Origin: an uncultured Pelagibacteraceae bacterium
Lineage (GTDB): Bacteria > Pseudomonadota > Alphaproteobacteria > Pelagibacterales > Pelagibacteraceae
NCBI GenBank assembly: GCA_902587755.1
Contig: CACIMN010000004.1
Span: 101,844-165,843 of the forward strand
Direction of reading: 5' to 3'
Length of the DNA: 64,000 bases
The position numbers and the translations under genes are program-made. The notes under the pieces are model-generated. The model was not told the DNA's origin. It worked only from the letters and a program-made list of their open reading frames with translations, and searched no databases. Shown one piece after another: positions 40,371 to 49,171 of the stretch. How positions within the stretch are numbered: position 1 is the stretch's first letter; every line of letters begins with the position of its first letter.

Positions 40371-40376
40371 CTCCTT
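40371..40376 (-). promoter_or_regulatory. Shine-Dalgarno site of pal
   Basis: AAGGAG on the minus strand, 7 bases before the ATG at 40363. It decides between that ATG and an earlier in-frame start at 40426, which has no such site and would put 21 extra residues before the lipoprotein signal. Confidence 0.75.
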
Positions 40377-40461
40377 GCTGCTAATTTCAATTTCTTAAGT
40401 TTTTCATAAGTAAATAGAGGTTTCAAGTCTAAAAATCAAGAAATTTAAAATAATTCATACA

Positions 40462-41802
40462 CTAATTGCTTAATAATGATGACCATGATGGGTCAGATGC
40501 ATCTGTTGGTGTCTTAATTTGACGTTCATTGTAACCTGTTAAATCTATAGACCATAATTTAGCTGAAAAGCCTTCTCCTTTGGAGTTGGTTTTTGTCTCC
40601 CTATAAAATATTAATACTCTCCCATTTGGAGACCAAGATGGAGCCTCTTGATAATAATTTTCAGTTAACAATCTTTCACCACTACCATCCGTTCTCATTA
40701 CGCCAATATAAAATTTACCTTTATGTAATTTTGTAAATGCAATTAAATCTCCTCTTGGAGACCATACTGGTGTTCCATATAAACCATTACCAAAAGAAAT
40801 TCTTTTTACATCACTTCCATCATTCTTCATTACATAAATTTGCTGATAACCACTTCTATCAGAATTAAAAGTAATATATTTTCCATCAGGAGAATAAGAT
40901 GGGGAAGTATCAATTGATGGATGATTGGTAATTTTTTCAACAATTCTATTTTCTAAATCCATAGTATAAATATCAGACTTTCCATCTTTGGCAAAACTCA
41001 TTATAATTTTTTTTCCGTCAGGTGAAAATCTTGGCGCGAAAGTCATACCAGGAAAATCTCCAACTACTTCTTGAGTACCGGTTTCAATATCTAAGAGATA
41101 AACTCTAGGCATGTTTTTAAAATAAGATAAGTAAGTTACCATTTGACTTGCTGGATTAAATCTTGGGGTTAGTACTAATTCATTTCCTAAAGTTAAGAAT
41201 GTATTATTTTCACCATCTTGATCCATGATAGCTAATTTTTTTATTCTTTGAGTTTTAGGTCCCTCTTCTGATACATAAATTATTCTTGTATCAAAATATC
41301 CTTTTTCACCTGTTAACCTTTCATAAACTTTATCTGAAATAATGTGACCTACTCTTCTCCAGTTTGTTGGAACAGTAGTAAAGGCTAGTGCCATCATCTC
41401 TTTCGCAGCTAAGACATCCCACAACCTAAACTCTACTCTTAATTTACTGTCGATATAATTTACTTTTCCAGTTATAAGTGCCTGAGCCTTTATCAAGTTC
41501 CAATCCTCAAATCGAGGTTTTAAATTTGCAATATCAGGTGCTTGCAGAAAAGCCTTTTTATCTAAAGGATTAAAAAGTCCTGAAGTTTTTAAGTTATTTT
41601 CTACAATTAATGAAATTTCAGAACCTATGTTTTGTTTTTTTAATATTTTTTCAAATTCTTTTTTAGAAGTTTCATCTATTGATAATGGAGAAACTGCAAG
41701 GGGTAAAGGATTTAAATTTCCTCTTGTAATATCAACCTCAATCAATGCAAAAGCATTAATTGGAATTAAAATTAAAAATATACTTATAATTTTTTTTATC
41801 AT
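40462..41802 (-). CDS. tolB: Tol-Pal system translocation protein TolB
   Basis: 446-residue periplasmic beta-propeller protein that links TolA to Pal. A signal peptide covers about 1-19 (ending NAFA). An N-terminal alpha/beta domain is followed by propeller blades with repeated signatures [47 protein letters not shown] and [13 protein letters not shown]. Full length. It starts 9 bases after tolA. Confidence 0.96.
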   Translation of the reverse strand: MIKKIISIFLILIPINAFALIEVDITRGNLNPLPLAVSPLSIDETSKKEFEKILKKQNIGSEISLIVENNLKTSGLFNPLDKKAFLQAPDIANLKPRFEDWNLIKAQALITGKVNYIDSKLRVEFRLWDVLAAKEMMALAFTTVPTNWRRVGHIISDKVYERLTGEKGYFDTRIIYVSEEGPKTQRIKKLAIMDQDGENNTFLTLGNELVLTPRFNPASQMVTYLSYFKNMPRVYLLDIETGTQEVVGDFPGMTFAPRFSPDGKKIIMSFAKDGKSDIYTMDLENRIVEKITNHPSIDTSPSYSPDGKYITFNSDRSGYQQIYVMKNDGSDVKRISFGNGLYGTPVWSPRGDLIAFTKLHKGKFYIGVMRTDGSGERLLTENYYQEAPSWSPNGRVLIFYRETKTNSKGEGFSAKLWSIDLTGYNERQIKTPTDASDPSWSSLLSN

Positions 41803-41811
41803 CTATTTATA

Positions 41812-42675
41812 TTACCCTTCTAACATCTCTCTTGCATCAAAATTTAATTGTAGTTCTTTCCATCTTTCATATCCAGTCGTTGGAACTCTTAATGGTTGGC
41901 ACAACTTTACAGCTCTCAAAGCGCTTTCTGCTAGCACCTTATAAAATCCTTGGCCTGGTTTATTCATCCTTGCATGATCCAAAATTTCTGTTTTTGATAC
42001 TGTTCCATCAGGTTTTAATTTTAACTTTATTCTTACTAAAAGATTTTCATTATATGGTAATCCTAAAGGGATACTCCAACATCCAAATATTTGCGCCTTA
42101 AGAGCATCCTCTTCGCTAAGTGTTAGACCTGAATTTTCTACATTTCTTTCTTGATCTTGAGTAATATCATCATTTGTTTTTAAAACTTCTGCACTCTCTT
42201 CTTTTGATTTATCAATTAAAGCAGCAATATTATTTGGATCAAACAAATCTTTTTTTTCAAATTCTGATACCTGTTTAACCTCATTATCTACTTTTTCAGG
42301 GTTTTGTTTTTTTTCCTCTTTTGTTTCAACCTTCTTTAAGTTTTTATCTGGAAGTGGAATTGCTTCAGGTGTTTCATTATCAATTTTTTTAATATCTTGA
42401 TCAGGAGATAAGACAGTTTTTGTTTTCGTTTTTTCTACTTTTTTTGGTGGGGCTTGTTCTGATACAATTTTTTTTTCTTTCTCTTTTACTTTTTTAAGTA
42501 TTTTTTTAGCTTTAGGTGCAAATGGAATATTGGTTTTTTCCGCTATTTGAATTAACTCAACTGATACCATTGGTGGAATATCAAGTGGTTTCTTAGCTAA
42601 AAAAGGTAAGCTCATAGCTGTAACAAAAATTAATGCTGCATGCAAAACAGAAGAAATAATTAAACTTCTATTCAC
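41812..42675 (-). CDS. tolA: Cell envelope protein TolA (energy transducer)
   Basis: 287-residue inner-membrane protein that spans the periplasm to TolB. A single N-terminal membrane helix (about 7-26) is followed by a long Lys/Glu/Pro-rich helical region (about 55-170). The C-terminal domain has FGCWSIPLGLPYNENLLVRIKLKLKPDGTV and ALRAVKLCQPLRVP. The latter pattern, with two cysteines, is characteristic of alphaproteobacterial TolA. Placed between tolR and tolB. Confidence 0.9.
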   Translation of the reverse strand: MNRSLIISSVLHAALIFVTAMSLPFLAKKPLDIPPMVSVELIQIAEKTNIPFAPKAKKILKKVKEKEKKIVSEQAPPKKVEKTKTKTVLSPDQDIKKIDNETPEAIPLPDKNLKKVETKEEKKQNPEKVDNEVKQVSEFEKKDLFDPNNIAALIDKSKEESAEVLKTNDDITQDQERNVENSGLTLSEEDALKAQIFGCWSIPLGLPYNENLLVRIKLKLKPDGTVSKTEILDHARMNKPGQGFYKVLAESALRAVKLCQPLRVPTTGYERWKELQLNFDAREMLEG

Positions 42676-42680
42676 TTTAA

Positions 42681-43097
42681 TTACCTCTGTTTATACGGTT
42701 CTGAAATCAATGCAACTTTAGTAAAACCAGATCCTGATAGTAATCCCATTATCTCTAAAACTCTTCCATAATTTATAGTTTTATCACCTCTAACATAAAT
42801 TCTCGTATCAGTTCTATTTTTTGAAACTGCTAAAACCTTCGCAATAATATTATCATATTCAACTTTTGCTTCTTGAATAAAAATTTCACCTTTTGCATTA
42901 ATTGACAATGTTAAAGGTTCTGTTTCCTCAGGTAAAGAATCTGCCGAACTTTCAGGTAAATCAACTTGTACACCAACGGTTAACAATGGTGCAGTAACCA
43001 TAAAAATAATCAGCAAAACAAGCATTACATCAACAAAAGGAGTAACATTTATTTCACTCATTGGTTCTTTGGAAGAACGATTTAATTTAAATGCCAT
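42681..43097 (-). CDS. tolR: Tol-Pal system proton-channel subunit TolR (ExbD family)
   Basis: 138 residues with one membrane helix (about 20-42). It carries the conserved channel Asp in MSEINVTPFVDVMLVLLIIFMV, followed by a periplasmic domain (IYVRGDKTINYGRVLEIMGLL). With TolQ it forms the proton-driven motor that energises TolA. It starts immediately after tolQ. Confidence 0.95.
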   Translation of the reverse strand: MAFKLNRSSKEPMSEINVTPFVDVMLVLLIIFMVTAPLLTVGVQVDLPESSADSLPEETEPLTLSINAKGEIFIQEAKVEYDNIIAKVLAVSKNRTDTRIYVRGDKTINYGRVLEIMGLLSGSGFTKVALISEPYKQR

Positions 43098-43772
43098 TTA
43101 AATAATTGTTAAAAATCTTTTTGAAAAATTTTCTAATTTTTCTAAATATTTTTTGGCATCATTATTGAATTTATTGTATGCCACTACTGCTGGTATTGCA
43201 GCCAATAGACCAAGTGCAGTTGCAAATAAAGCTTCGGCTATTCCCGGGGCAACTATCGCAAGACTTGTGTTTCTTGAAATAGCTATAGATTGAAAAGAAT
43301 TCATAATTCCCCAAACAGTGCCAAACAATCCAATAAATGGTGCTGTTGAACCTACTGTTGCCAAAAAAGTAAAACCTTTTTCAATTTTTGACATTTGTTT
43401 TTCAATTCCTGATTCTAGAGATGCGCTCATTCTTTCGCTAATGTTAGTTCTTGATTTTTTTTTAAGCAATCCTTCCATTGCATCTTGAAACACAAGTGAC
43501 ATTGGATCCTCAAGTTTACTAGGTAAACTATTATAAAAAGTTTCAGCAGATTTAGAATTCCAGAATTTTTCTTCAAATTCCTCTGAAGATTTAGTTATTT
43601 TTTTAAATAAACGAAACTTTTCAATAATTACAGCCCAAGAATATATTGAACACAATATTAATAAAATCATTACAGACTTAACAATTATATCTGCTCTAGA
43701 AAATAAACTGAATAATGAAAAATCAGTATTAGTACCTAATTCTACTGCTTTTGCTGCGATATCTGCTTCCAT
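43098..43772 (-). CDS. tolQ: Tol-Pal system proton-channel subunit TolQ (ExbB/MotA family)
   Basis: 224-residue inner-membrane protein. Three hydrophobic helices are seen (about 30-50, 130-155, 170-195). The family motifs FLATVGSTAPFIGLFGTVWGIMNSF and ALFATALGLLAAIPAVVAYN are clear. It heads tolQ-tolR-tolA-tolB-pal. The ybgC thioesterase gene that usually precedes it is absent; the upstream gene is a RuvC-like resolvase, 53 bases away. Confidence 0.96.
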   Translation of the reverse strand: MEADIAAKAVELGTNTDFSLFSLFSRADIIVKSVMILLILCSIYSWAVIIEKFRLFKKITKSSEEFEEKFWNSKSAETFYNSLPSKLEDPMSLVFQDAMEGLLKKKSRTNISERMSASLESGIEKQMSKIEKGFTFLATVGSTAPFIGLFGTVWGIMNSFQSIAISRNTSLAIVAPGIAEALFATALGLLAAIPAVVAYNKFNNDAKKYLEKLENFSKRFLTII

Positions 43773-43825
43773 GCTTACTCATCACACGTAAATGTGTCAT
43801 GATTTTGTCTATAAATTTAAATTGA

Positions 43826-44320
43826 TTATTCTTCTTTTTTATAAGTTTCGTAGAAAAAACTAGCTATTAGAATAGCATCTGCTTTGTTGTTATCTTTCTT
43901 TTTTGACAATTGTGATGAAAAATATGGAAAAATTTCAATAGCTCTTGTTCTGCTCGCATCTTTTTCTGAATTAATAAGGTTAAAATATTTTTTCCACTTA
44001 GCAGGCCTAACATAATAAACAGGTAAATGCATTGCGCTGCATATCCCTTTTAAAATACCAAAAGATTGACCAAAATTAAACATACTAGTAACGCCTTGGC
44101 CAGGCATTGCAGAAACTTGTTCAATTACAACCTTTATATTTTTTTTATCAAATTTGTTTATCCTTTCACTAATTTCGTTAAATATTTGAGCACCATTTAC
44201 TTGACGCTTGTTCTTCTTGCCCTCTGTCATTGTTGGCATTTCAATTACGTCTTTTATTATACCGTCCTGAAAAAAACAGATTGAACCTGAGATGCCTGGA
44301 TCAATTCCAATAATTATCAT
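43826..44320 (-). CDS. ruvC: RuvC-like Holliday junction resolvase (atypical)
   Basis: 164 residues with the RNase H-fold catalytic acids: Asp7 in IGIDPGISGSICF, Glu near 68 in VVIEQVSAMPGQG, and the C-terminal Asp pair in DNNKADAILIA. The segment TSMFNFGQSFGILKGI matches the RuvC loop region, but overall the protein looks closer to the divergent RuvC-like enzymes also found in phages than to canonical RuvC. It is directly downstream of yebC (1-base overlap), the normal ruvC position. ruvA and ruvB, which usually follow, are not here. Confidence 0.8.
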   Translation of the reverse strand: MIIIGIDPGISGSICFFQDGIIKDVIEMPTMTEGKKNKRQVNGAQIFNEISERINKFDKKNIKVVIEQVSAMPGQGVTSMFNFGQSFGILKGICSAMHLPVYYVRPAKWKKYFNLINSEKDASRTRAIEIFPYFSSQLSKKKDNNKADAILIASFFYETYKKEE

Positions 44321-45045
44321 TAAATACCACCTAAATTCACGTTTGAATAAACGTTCTGAACATCGTCATCTTCCTCAAGAGTTTCTAAAAAATCTACAAC
44401 ACTATCTTTGTTATGTTTATTTACTTCAACACTATTTAATGGGACCCATTCAATTTCTGTAGAAATAAAATTCATAATAATTGTCTCAAGATTTTTTTTT
44501 ACATTATATATTTTGCTCACTTGACACTGGACCTCATGATAATCCTCATAAGACAAACATTCATCAGCTCCAGATTCAATGGCTAAATCTAAAATCTTTT
44601 CATCAGATATCTCTTTTTTATCAATTTTGATTATGCCTAATTGTTGAAAATTATGAGATGCTGAACCTTGGGTTCCTAAGCTCCCTCCGCTCTTTTGAAA
44701 AATAGTTCTAATATTTGATGCTGTCCTATTTTTGTTGTCTGTTAAAGTTTCCACTATTACAGCAATCTTTTCTGGTCCAAATCCCTCGTATCTTAAATTT
44801 TCAAAATTTGCTCCTGTAGCTGCAGAAGATTTATCTATTGCTCTTTCAATATTATCCTTGGGCATATTTGCAGATCTAGCAGCCTGTACTGCAGATCTTA
44901 GTCTAGGGTTCATTGCCGGATCTTTGTCACCAAGTTTTGCAGCAACAGTAATCTCTTTAGATAATTTTGAAAATATTTTTGATCTTTGCTTATCAGCTTT
45001 GCCTTTTTTATGTTTAATTCCTGCCCAATGTGAATGTCCAGCCAT
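44320..45045 (-). CDS. yebC: YebC/PmpR family protein
   Basis: 241 residues. The N-terminus MAGHSHWAGIKHKKGKADKQRSKIFSKL and ARSANMPKDNIERAIDKSS are diagnostic. Described in bacteria as a transcriptional regulator; members of this family are also implicated in relieving ribosome stalling at proline stretches. Placed before ruvC, as in most proteobacteria, and after ymdB. Confidence 0.95.
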   Translation of the reverse strand: MAGHSHWAGIKHKKGKADKQRSKIFSKLSKEITVAAKLGDKDPAMNPRLRSAVQAARSANMPKDNIERAIDKSSAATGANFENLRYEGFGPEKIAVIVETLTDNKNRTASNIRTIFQKSGGSLGTQGSASHNFQQLGIIKIDKKEISDEKILDLAIESGADECLSYEDYHEVQCQVSKIYNVKKNLETIIMNFISTEIEWVPLNSVEVNKHNKDSVVDFLETLEEDDDVQNVYSNVNLGGI

Positions 45046-45050
45046 AATCT

Positions 45051-45854
45051 CTAAATATTTTTTAGTTGATCTCCGTATATATAGCTTTTGATATCTATAG
45101 CTAAACCTGTTTTTATATCACAATCTATTATAACACCACACAAAGTAGCATCTCCAGTAGCAGGAAAGTGTTTTACTGAATTCTTTTTTAAAAATCTATT
45201 CAAGGAATTTTCTTTATTCATTCCAATCACTGAATCATAATCCCCACACATACCTGCATCGGTTTGATATCCAGTGCCATTATTAAGTATTCTGGCGTCA
45301 TTTGTTGGAATATGAGTATGTGTTCCAACCACGAGAGTTGCCTTTCCATCAAATAGATGTCCTATAGCATTTTTTTCGCTAGTAATTTCACCATGGAAAT
45401 CAACTACAAGTAAATCAAAATCCTTTTTCATTTCATTTTCTTTTAAAAATTTTTGAGAAACTTCAAAAACATCCTCACACTTTTTCATAAAAACATTGCC
45501 CATCAAATTAAGAACTCCAATTTTAATATTATTCTTTGTTTTATAAATCTGAAAACCTTTTCCTGGTGCAGGTTCAAATAAATTTTTAGGTCTTAATAAT
45601 CTTTCTTCTTTATCAATAAATTCCATAATTTCTTTTTGATCCCAAACATGATTGCCGGTTGTGATTACATCAACTCCACAATTAAAAAAATCCTTACATA
45701 TTGCTTTAGTTAGCCCCACACCTTGAATTGCTGCATTTTCACCGTTTACTATTACAAAATCGATTTTGTTTTTATGAATTTCATTTAATAAATTACTTGT
45801 TAATTTAGAACATCCTGAAATTCCAACAACATCTCCTAAAAATAAAATTCTCAT
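45051..45854 (-). CDS. YmdB family metallophosphoesterase
   Basis: 267 residues. Metal-binding motifs MRILFLGDVVG, VNGENAA, TTGNHVWDQKE, LVVDFHGE and VVGTHTHIPTNDARIL define the TIGR00282/YmdB calcineurin-like family. Homologues hydrolyse 2',3'-cyclic nucleotides; the cellular role here is unknown. It overlaps the 5-FCL gene by 4 bases and precedes yebC by 5. Confidence 0.9.
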   Translation of the reverse strand: MRILFLGDVVGISGCSKLTSNLLNEIHKNKIDFVIVNGENAAIQGVGLTKAICKDFFNCGVDVITTGNHVWDQKEIMEFIDKEERLLRPKNLFEPAPGKGFQIYKTKNNIKIGVLNLMGNVFMKKCEDVFEVSQKFLKENEMKKDFDLLVVDFHGEITSEKNAIGHLFDGKATLVVGTHTHIPTNDARILNNGTGYQTDAGMCGDYDSVIGMNKENSLNRFLKKNSVKHFPATGDATLCGVIIDCDIKTGLAIDIKSYIYGDQLKNI

Positions 45855-46396
45855 TCTATAATGTTTTTCTCAGTTATTATCAAATCAAGTTTCTTATCAT
45901 ACTTGTTGATAGGTATTTTTTTTATCTCCTGGTATGAAAATCCTAAACCAATTTTAAAAGTTTTTTTAATTTTAGATATTTTTTCTAAATAACGATCATA
46001 AAATCCTCCACCATAGCCTAATCTATTCAAATGATCGTCATAAGCTACTAAAGGAACAAATATTATATCTGGGTAAATTTTCTTTCCTAAAGTTGGCTCA
46101 GCAATTCCATACTTATTAATTTTTAAAGGATCTTTATTTGTCCATTCAAAAAAATCCATTTGGTAATTTTCTCTAATTATTGGTAAGGAAATATTTGCCT
46201 TTTTGTTTCTTAAAAAATAAAGCATATCCAAATCATCAATCTCATGATTACAAGGGTAATACCCTCCTACATTTTTAAAATTTATTTTATTTTTTTTTAA
46301 AAATCGATAAATTCTTTCAGTATTCAGACTAAGTTTTTTATTCGAATTTTTTTTTCTAAGATTTAAAATTTTACTTCTTAACTTGGATTTACTCAC
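45851..46396 (-). CDS. 5-formyltetrahydrofolate cyclo-ligase
   Basis: 181-residue enzyme converting 5-formyl-THF to 5,10-methenyl-THF with ATP. The C-terminal motif LVAYDDHLNRLGYGGGFYDRYLEK is diagnostic; the substrate-region pattern IGGYYPCNHEID-like (VGGYYPCNHEIDDLDML) lies at about 43-58. It is encoded 4 bases after zapA, the conserved zapA/5-FCL pairing. In many bacteria a 6S RNA gene lies between them; there is no room for one here. Confidence 0.93.
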   Translation of the reverse strand: MSKSKLRSKILNLRKKNSNKKLSLNTERIYRFLKKNKINFKNVGGYYPCNHEIDDLDMLYFLRNKKANISLPIIRENYQMDFFEWTNKDPLKINKYGIAEPTLGKKIYPDIIFVPLVAYDDHLNRLGYGGGFYDRYLEKISKIKKTFKIGLGFSYQEIKKIPINKYDKKLDLIITEKNIIE

Positions 46397-46400
46397 AGAC

Positions 46401-46847
46401 TTACTTTGAAATGTTTTCTAATTTTGCTTTTTTTACAAAATTTGATATTTGATCAGCAGCTTCATCAATTAAATTTTCGTATTTTTTTTGATTATCGTCA
46501 ATTTCTTGTTTTAAATTTTCATGATCAAGATTTAGTTTTTCAATTTCAGATTCTTTTGTGTCCCTATAATCGTAAATTAGAGATTTTAGTTCTTTGAATT
46601 TTTTTGATAGATCATTTAACTCTTCTTTTTTTTGATCTACTTTTTTCTTAGTTTCGTAATATTCATCCATTATTTTTACAGCAGTAATTAATAATAATTT
46701 ATTTTCACCTAGATTTCCCAAATCATTTTTTAAACTATTAAACTTTTTGTTGATCTGAATTAACAATTCTTCTAAGTGCTCCTCTTGTCCATCTTCACAA
46801 GCGAGCAAAAAATCTTTATTGTTAAATTTTATACTTACATTTGCCAT
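46401..46847 (-). CDS. zapA: Cell division protein ZapA-like
   Basis: 148 residues. The N-terminal ZapA domain (MANVSIKFNNKDFLLACEDGQEEHLEELLIQINKKF, then LLITAVKIMDEYYETKKK) would bind and bundle FtsZ at the septum. A long C-terminal coiled coil (about 75-145) extends beyond the usual ~110 residues. It overlaps the upstream coiled-coil gene by 13 bases. Confidence 0.88.
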   Translation of the reverse strand: MANVSIKFNNKDFLLACEDGQEEHLEELLIQINKKFNSLKNDLGNLGENKLLLITAVKIMDEYYETKKKVDQKKEELNDLSKKFKELKSLIYDYRDTKESEIEKLNLDHENLKQEIDDNQKKYENLIDEAADQISNFVKKAKLENISK

Positions 46848-47158
46848 TTATCTATTTCATCCAATAGAGTATCAGTTTCTTGATTAAGTTCGTCAATTTT
46901 TTCAGAAAATTCAATTTGTTTTCTTTCTTCCAACTTTTCTTTATTTTTAAAATCCTCAAGTTTTTTTGATAGATTTTCATGTTCTTCAAGTAACGTTTTA
47001 TATTTTTCTTCAATCTGTGTTTTTTCAATTTCTAATTGATTTTGTTTTGTACTCAAATTTTCGATATTTTTTTGTAATTCAGGATTTGTTAGATCTAAAT
47101 TTTTTAATTCCTCTAATGCAATATTTAATTTTTTTTCTTTTTCGTTTATAGAATTCAT
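46835..47158 (-). CDS. Small coiled-coil protein, unknown (DUF4164-like position)
   Basis: 107 residues that are almost entirely heptad-like coiled coil rich in Glu, Lys and Leu, ending KIDELNQETDTLLDEIDKWQM. It overlaps zapA by 13 bases. Similar small coiled-coil proteins precede zapA in many alphaproteobacteria (DUF4164). By context it may be a division-site partner of ZapA, comparable to ZapB; that is inference. It diverges from tkt across 53 bases. Confidence 0.7.
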   Translation of the reverse strand: MNSINEKEKKLNIALEELKNLDLTNPELQKNIENLSTKQNQLEIEKTQIEEKYKTLLEEHENLSKKLEDFKNKEKLEERKQIEFSEKIDELNQETDTLLDEIDKWQM

Positions 47159-47211
47159 ATATATATGTTTATATTATTAAATAGATTCTTCTTAGTCTAG
47201 TCAGGATAATT

Positions 47212-49170
47212 TTGAGCAAACTACACAATGATTTAGCTAATTGCATCAGATTTTTATCAATTGATGCTGTTCAAAAAGCAAATTCAGGTCATCCAGGAAT
47301 GCCAATGGGTATGGCAGATGTTGCGACGGTATTATTCAAAAATTTTTTAAGATTTAATCCAAAGAATCCAGATTGGTTAAACAGAGATAGATTTGTTTTG
47401 TCTGCTGGTCATGGATCTATGCTTTTATATTCTTTACTTTACCTAACTGGTTATACAAGCATATCAATTAATAATATTAAAAAATTTAGGCAGCTAAATT
47501 CTATTTGTGCTGGACATCCTGAATATCATCCAAAAACAGGTATTGAAACTACAACAGGTCCTCTTGGACAAGGTATATCTAATGCAGTTGGTTTTGCAAT
47601 AGCTGAAGAAATTTTAAAAAATAAATTAGGTAAAGATTTAATTAATCACAAAACTTATGTTTTAGCAGGAGATGGATGCTTAATGGAAGGAATAAGTCAT
47701 GAAGCTATGAGTTTAGCGGGACATTTAAAACTTAAAAATTTAGTTATGCTATTTGATAACAATTCAATTTCAATTGATGGTCCAACAAATCTCGCGGTTT
47801 CAGATAATTTTAAAAAAAGATTTGAAGGATATGGTTGGGATTATATTTCTATCAACGGTCATAATGAAAAAGAAATTTTTAAAGCACTAAAAAAAGTTCA
47901 TAAAGCTAAAAAACCTACTGTGATTTCTTGTAAAACAAAGATTGGATATGGATCACCAAATAAATCAGGAAAAGCATCATCCCATGGAAGTCCATTAGGA
48001 TTAGATGAAATCAAGCTTGTAAGAAAAGCTTTAAATTGGAAAACCAAACCTTTTGATATCCCAAATAAAATTTTAAATGAATGGAGAAAAATTGGCCAGA
48101 GAGGTGAAATTTTAGAAAAAAAGTGGAATAGAGCATTAAAAAGAAAAAAAATAAAATTTAATCAAACTTTAAAAAATAACTTTACTACGGTGCTTAAGAA
48201 AGAAAAAGAGAATGCAATAAAGGAGCCAAAGAGTTTAGCTACTAGAAAATGTTCGGAAATGACATTGAATGCATTAACAAAACAAAAAAATAATTTAATT
48301 GGTGGATCTGCTGATTTAGCGGGATCAAATAATACAAAAACTAAAAACCATAAAATAATTAAACCTGGAGATTTTACTGGTAACTACATTCACTACGGAG
48401 TGAGAGAACACGCAATGAGTGGGGTCATGAATGGTATAGCACTTCACAGTAATCTAATTCCTTATGGAGGTACTTTTTTAATATTTTCTGATTATTGCAA
48501 ACCTTCGATTAGATTGTCAGCATTAATGAAAAAAAGAGTTATATATGTAATGACTCATGATTCTATTGGTCTCGGAGAAGATGGACCTACTCATCAACCT
48601 ATAGAACAGCTTTCAGGCTTACGTGCAATACCTAACCTAAATGTGTTCAGGCCTGCAGACAGAATTGAAACTATCGAATGTTGGGAACATGCATTAAAAA
48701 GCTCAAAAACACCTAGCGTGCTATCTTTAACAAGACAAAATTTAAATCCAGTAAGAAAAACATACCTAAATAAAAACTTATGCTCATTAGGTGCTTATGA
48801 GGTTTTGAGAACAAATAAAAAAATTAATCTAACAATATTAGCGAGTGGATCTGAAGTTAATATAGCTTTAGAGGTTAGCCATAAATTAGCCAAAGATAAA
48901 ATATATTCCAAAGTGATATCAATGCCTTGTTTGGACCTTTTTGAATTACAATCAAAATCTTATAAAAATAAAATTTTAGAAGAAACAAAATTAAAAATAT
49001 CCATTGAAGCTGGATCAAGTGATTGTTGGAAAAAATATGTAGGTGATAACGGAATTGCTTTTGGAATTGATGAATTCGGAAAAAGTGCACCCTATAAAGA
49101 TATTTATAAATATTTTGGACTTGAGAGTACAAACATTAAAAATATCACTAAAAAATTATTAAATAAATAA
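47212..49170 (+). CDS. tkt: Transketolase
   Basis: 652-residue thiamine-diphosphate enzyme of the pentose-phosphate pathway. Motifs: SIDAVQKANSGHPGMPMGMADVATVLF; ThDP site GDGCLMEGISHEAMSLAGHLKL with FDNNSISIDG; GVREHAMSGVMNGIALHS; and THDSIGLGEDGPTHQPIEQL. The start is TTG at 47212, giving MSKLHNDLANCIRFLSIDA, with a weak AGGAT site upstream; no better ATG exists before the conserved region. First gene of a carbon-metabolism run tkt-gap-pgk-fba. Confidence 0.96.
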   Translation: MSKLHNDLANCIRFLSIDAVQKANSGHPGMPMGMADVATVLFKNFLRFNPKNPDWLNRDRFVLSAGHGSMLLYSLLYLTGYTSISINNIKKFRQLNSICAGHPEYHPKTGIETTTGPLGQGISNAVGFAIAEEILKNKLGKDLINHKTYVLAGDGCLMEGISHEAMSLAGHLKLKNLVMLFDNNSISIDGPTNLAVSDNFKKRFEGYGWDYISINGHNEKEIFKALKKVHKAKKPTVISCKTKIGYGSPNKSGKASSHGSPLGLDEIKLVRKALNWKTKPFDIPNKILNEWRKIGQRGEILEKKWNRALKRKKIKFNQTLKNNFTTVLKKEKENAIKEPKSLATRKCSEMTLNALTKQKNNLIGGSADLAGSNNTKTKNHKIIKPGDFTGNYIHYGVREHAMSGVMNGIALHSNLIPYGGTFLIFSDYCKPSIRLSALMKKRVIYVMTHDSIGLGEDGPTHQPIEQLSGLRAIPNLNVFRPADRIETIECWEHALKSSKTPSVLSLTRQNLNPVRKTYLNKNLCSLGAYEVLRTNKKINLTILASGSEVNIALEVSHKLAKDKIYSKVISMPCLDLFELQSKSYKNKILEETKLKISIEAGSSDCWKKYVGDNGIAFGIDEFGKSAPYKDIYKYFGLESTNIKNITKKLLNK

Positions 49171-49171
49171 A

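Noticed and set aside
43826..44320. Cas-type or transposon RuvC nuclease
   Set aside because: The gene is in the standard yebC-ruvC position, has the length of a resolvase, and no repeats, guide RNA or partner genes are near.
46397..46400. 6S RNA gene between zapA and the 5-FCL gene
   Set aside because: Only 4 bases separate the genes; no 6S-like fold can fit. If present, 6S must be elsewhere.
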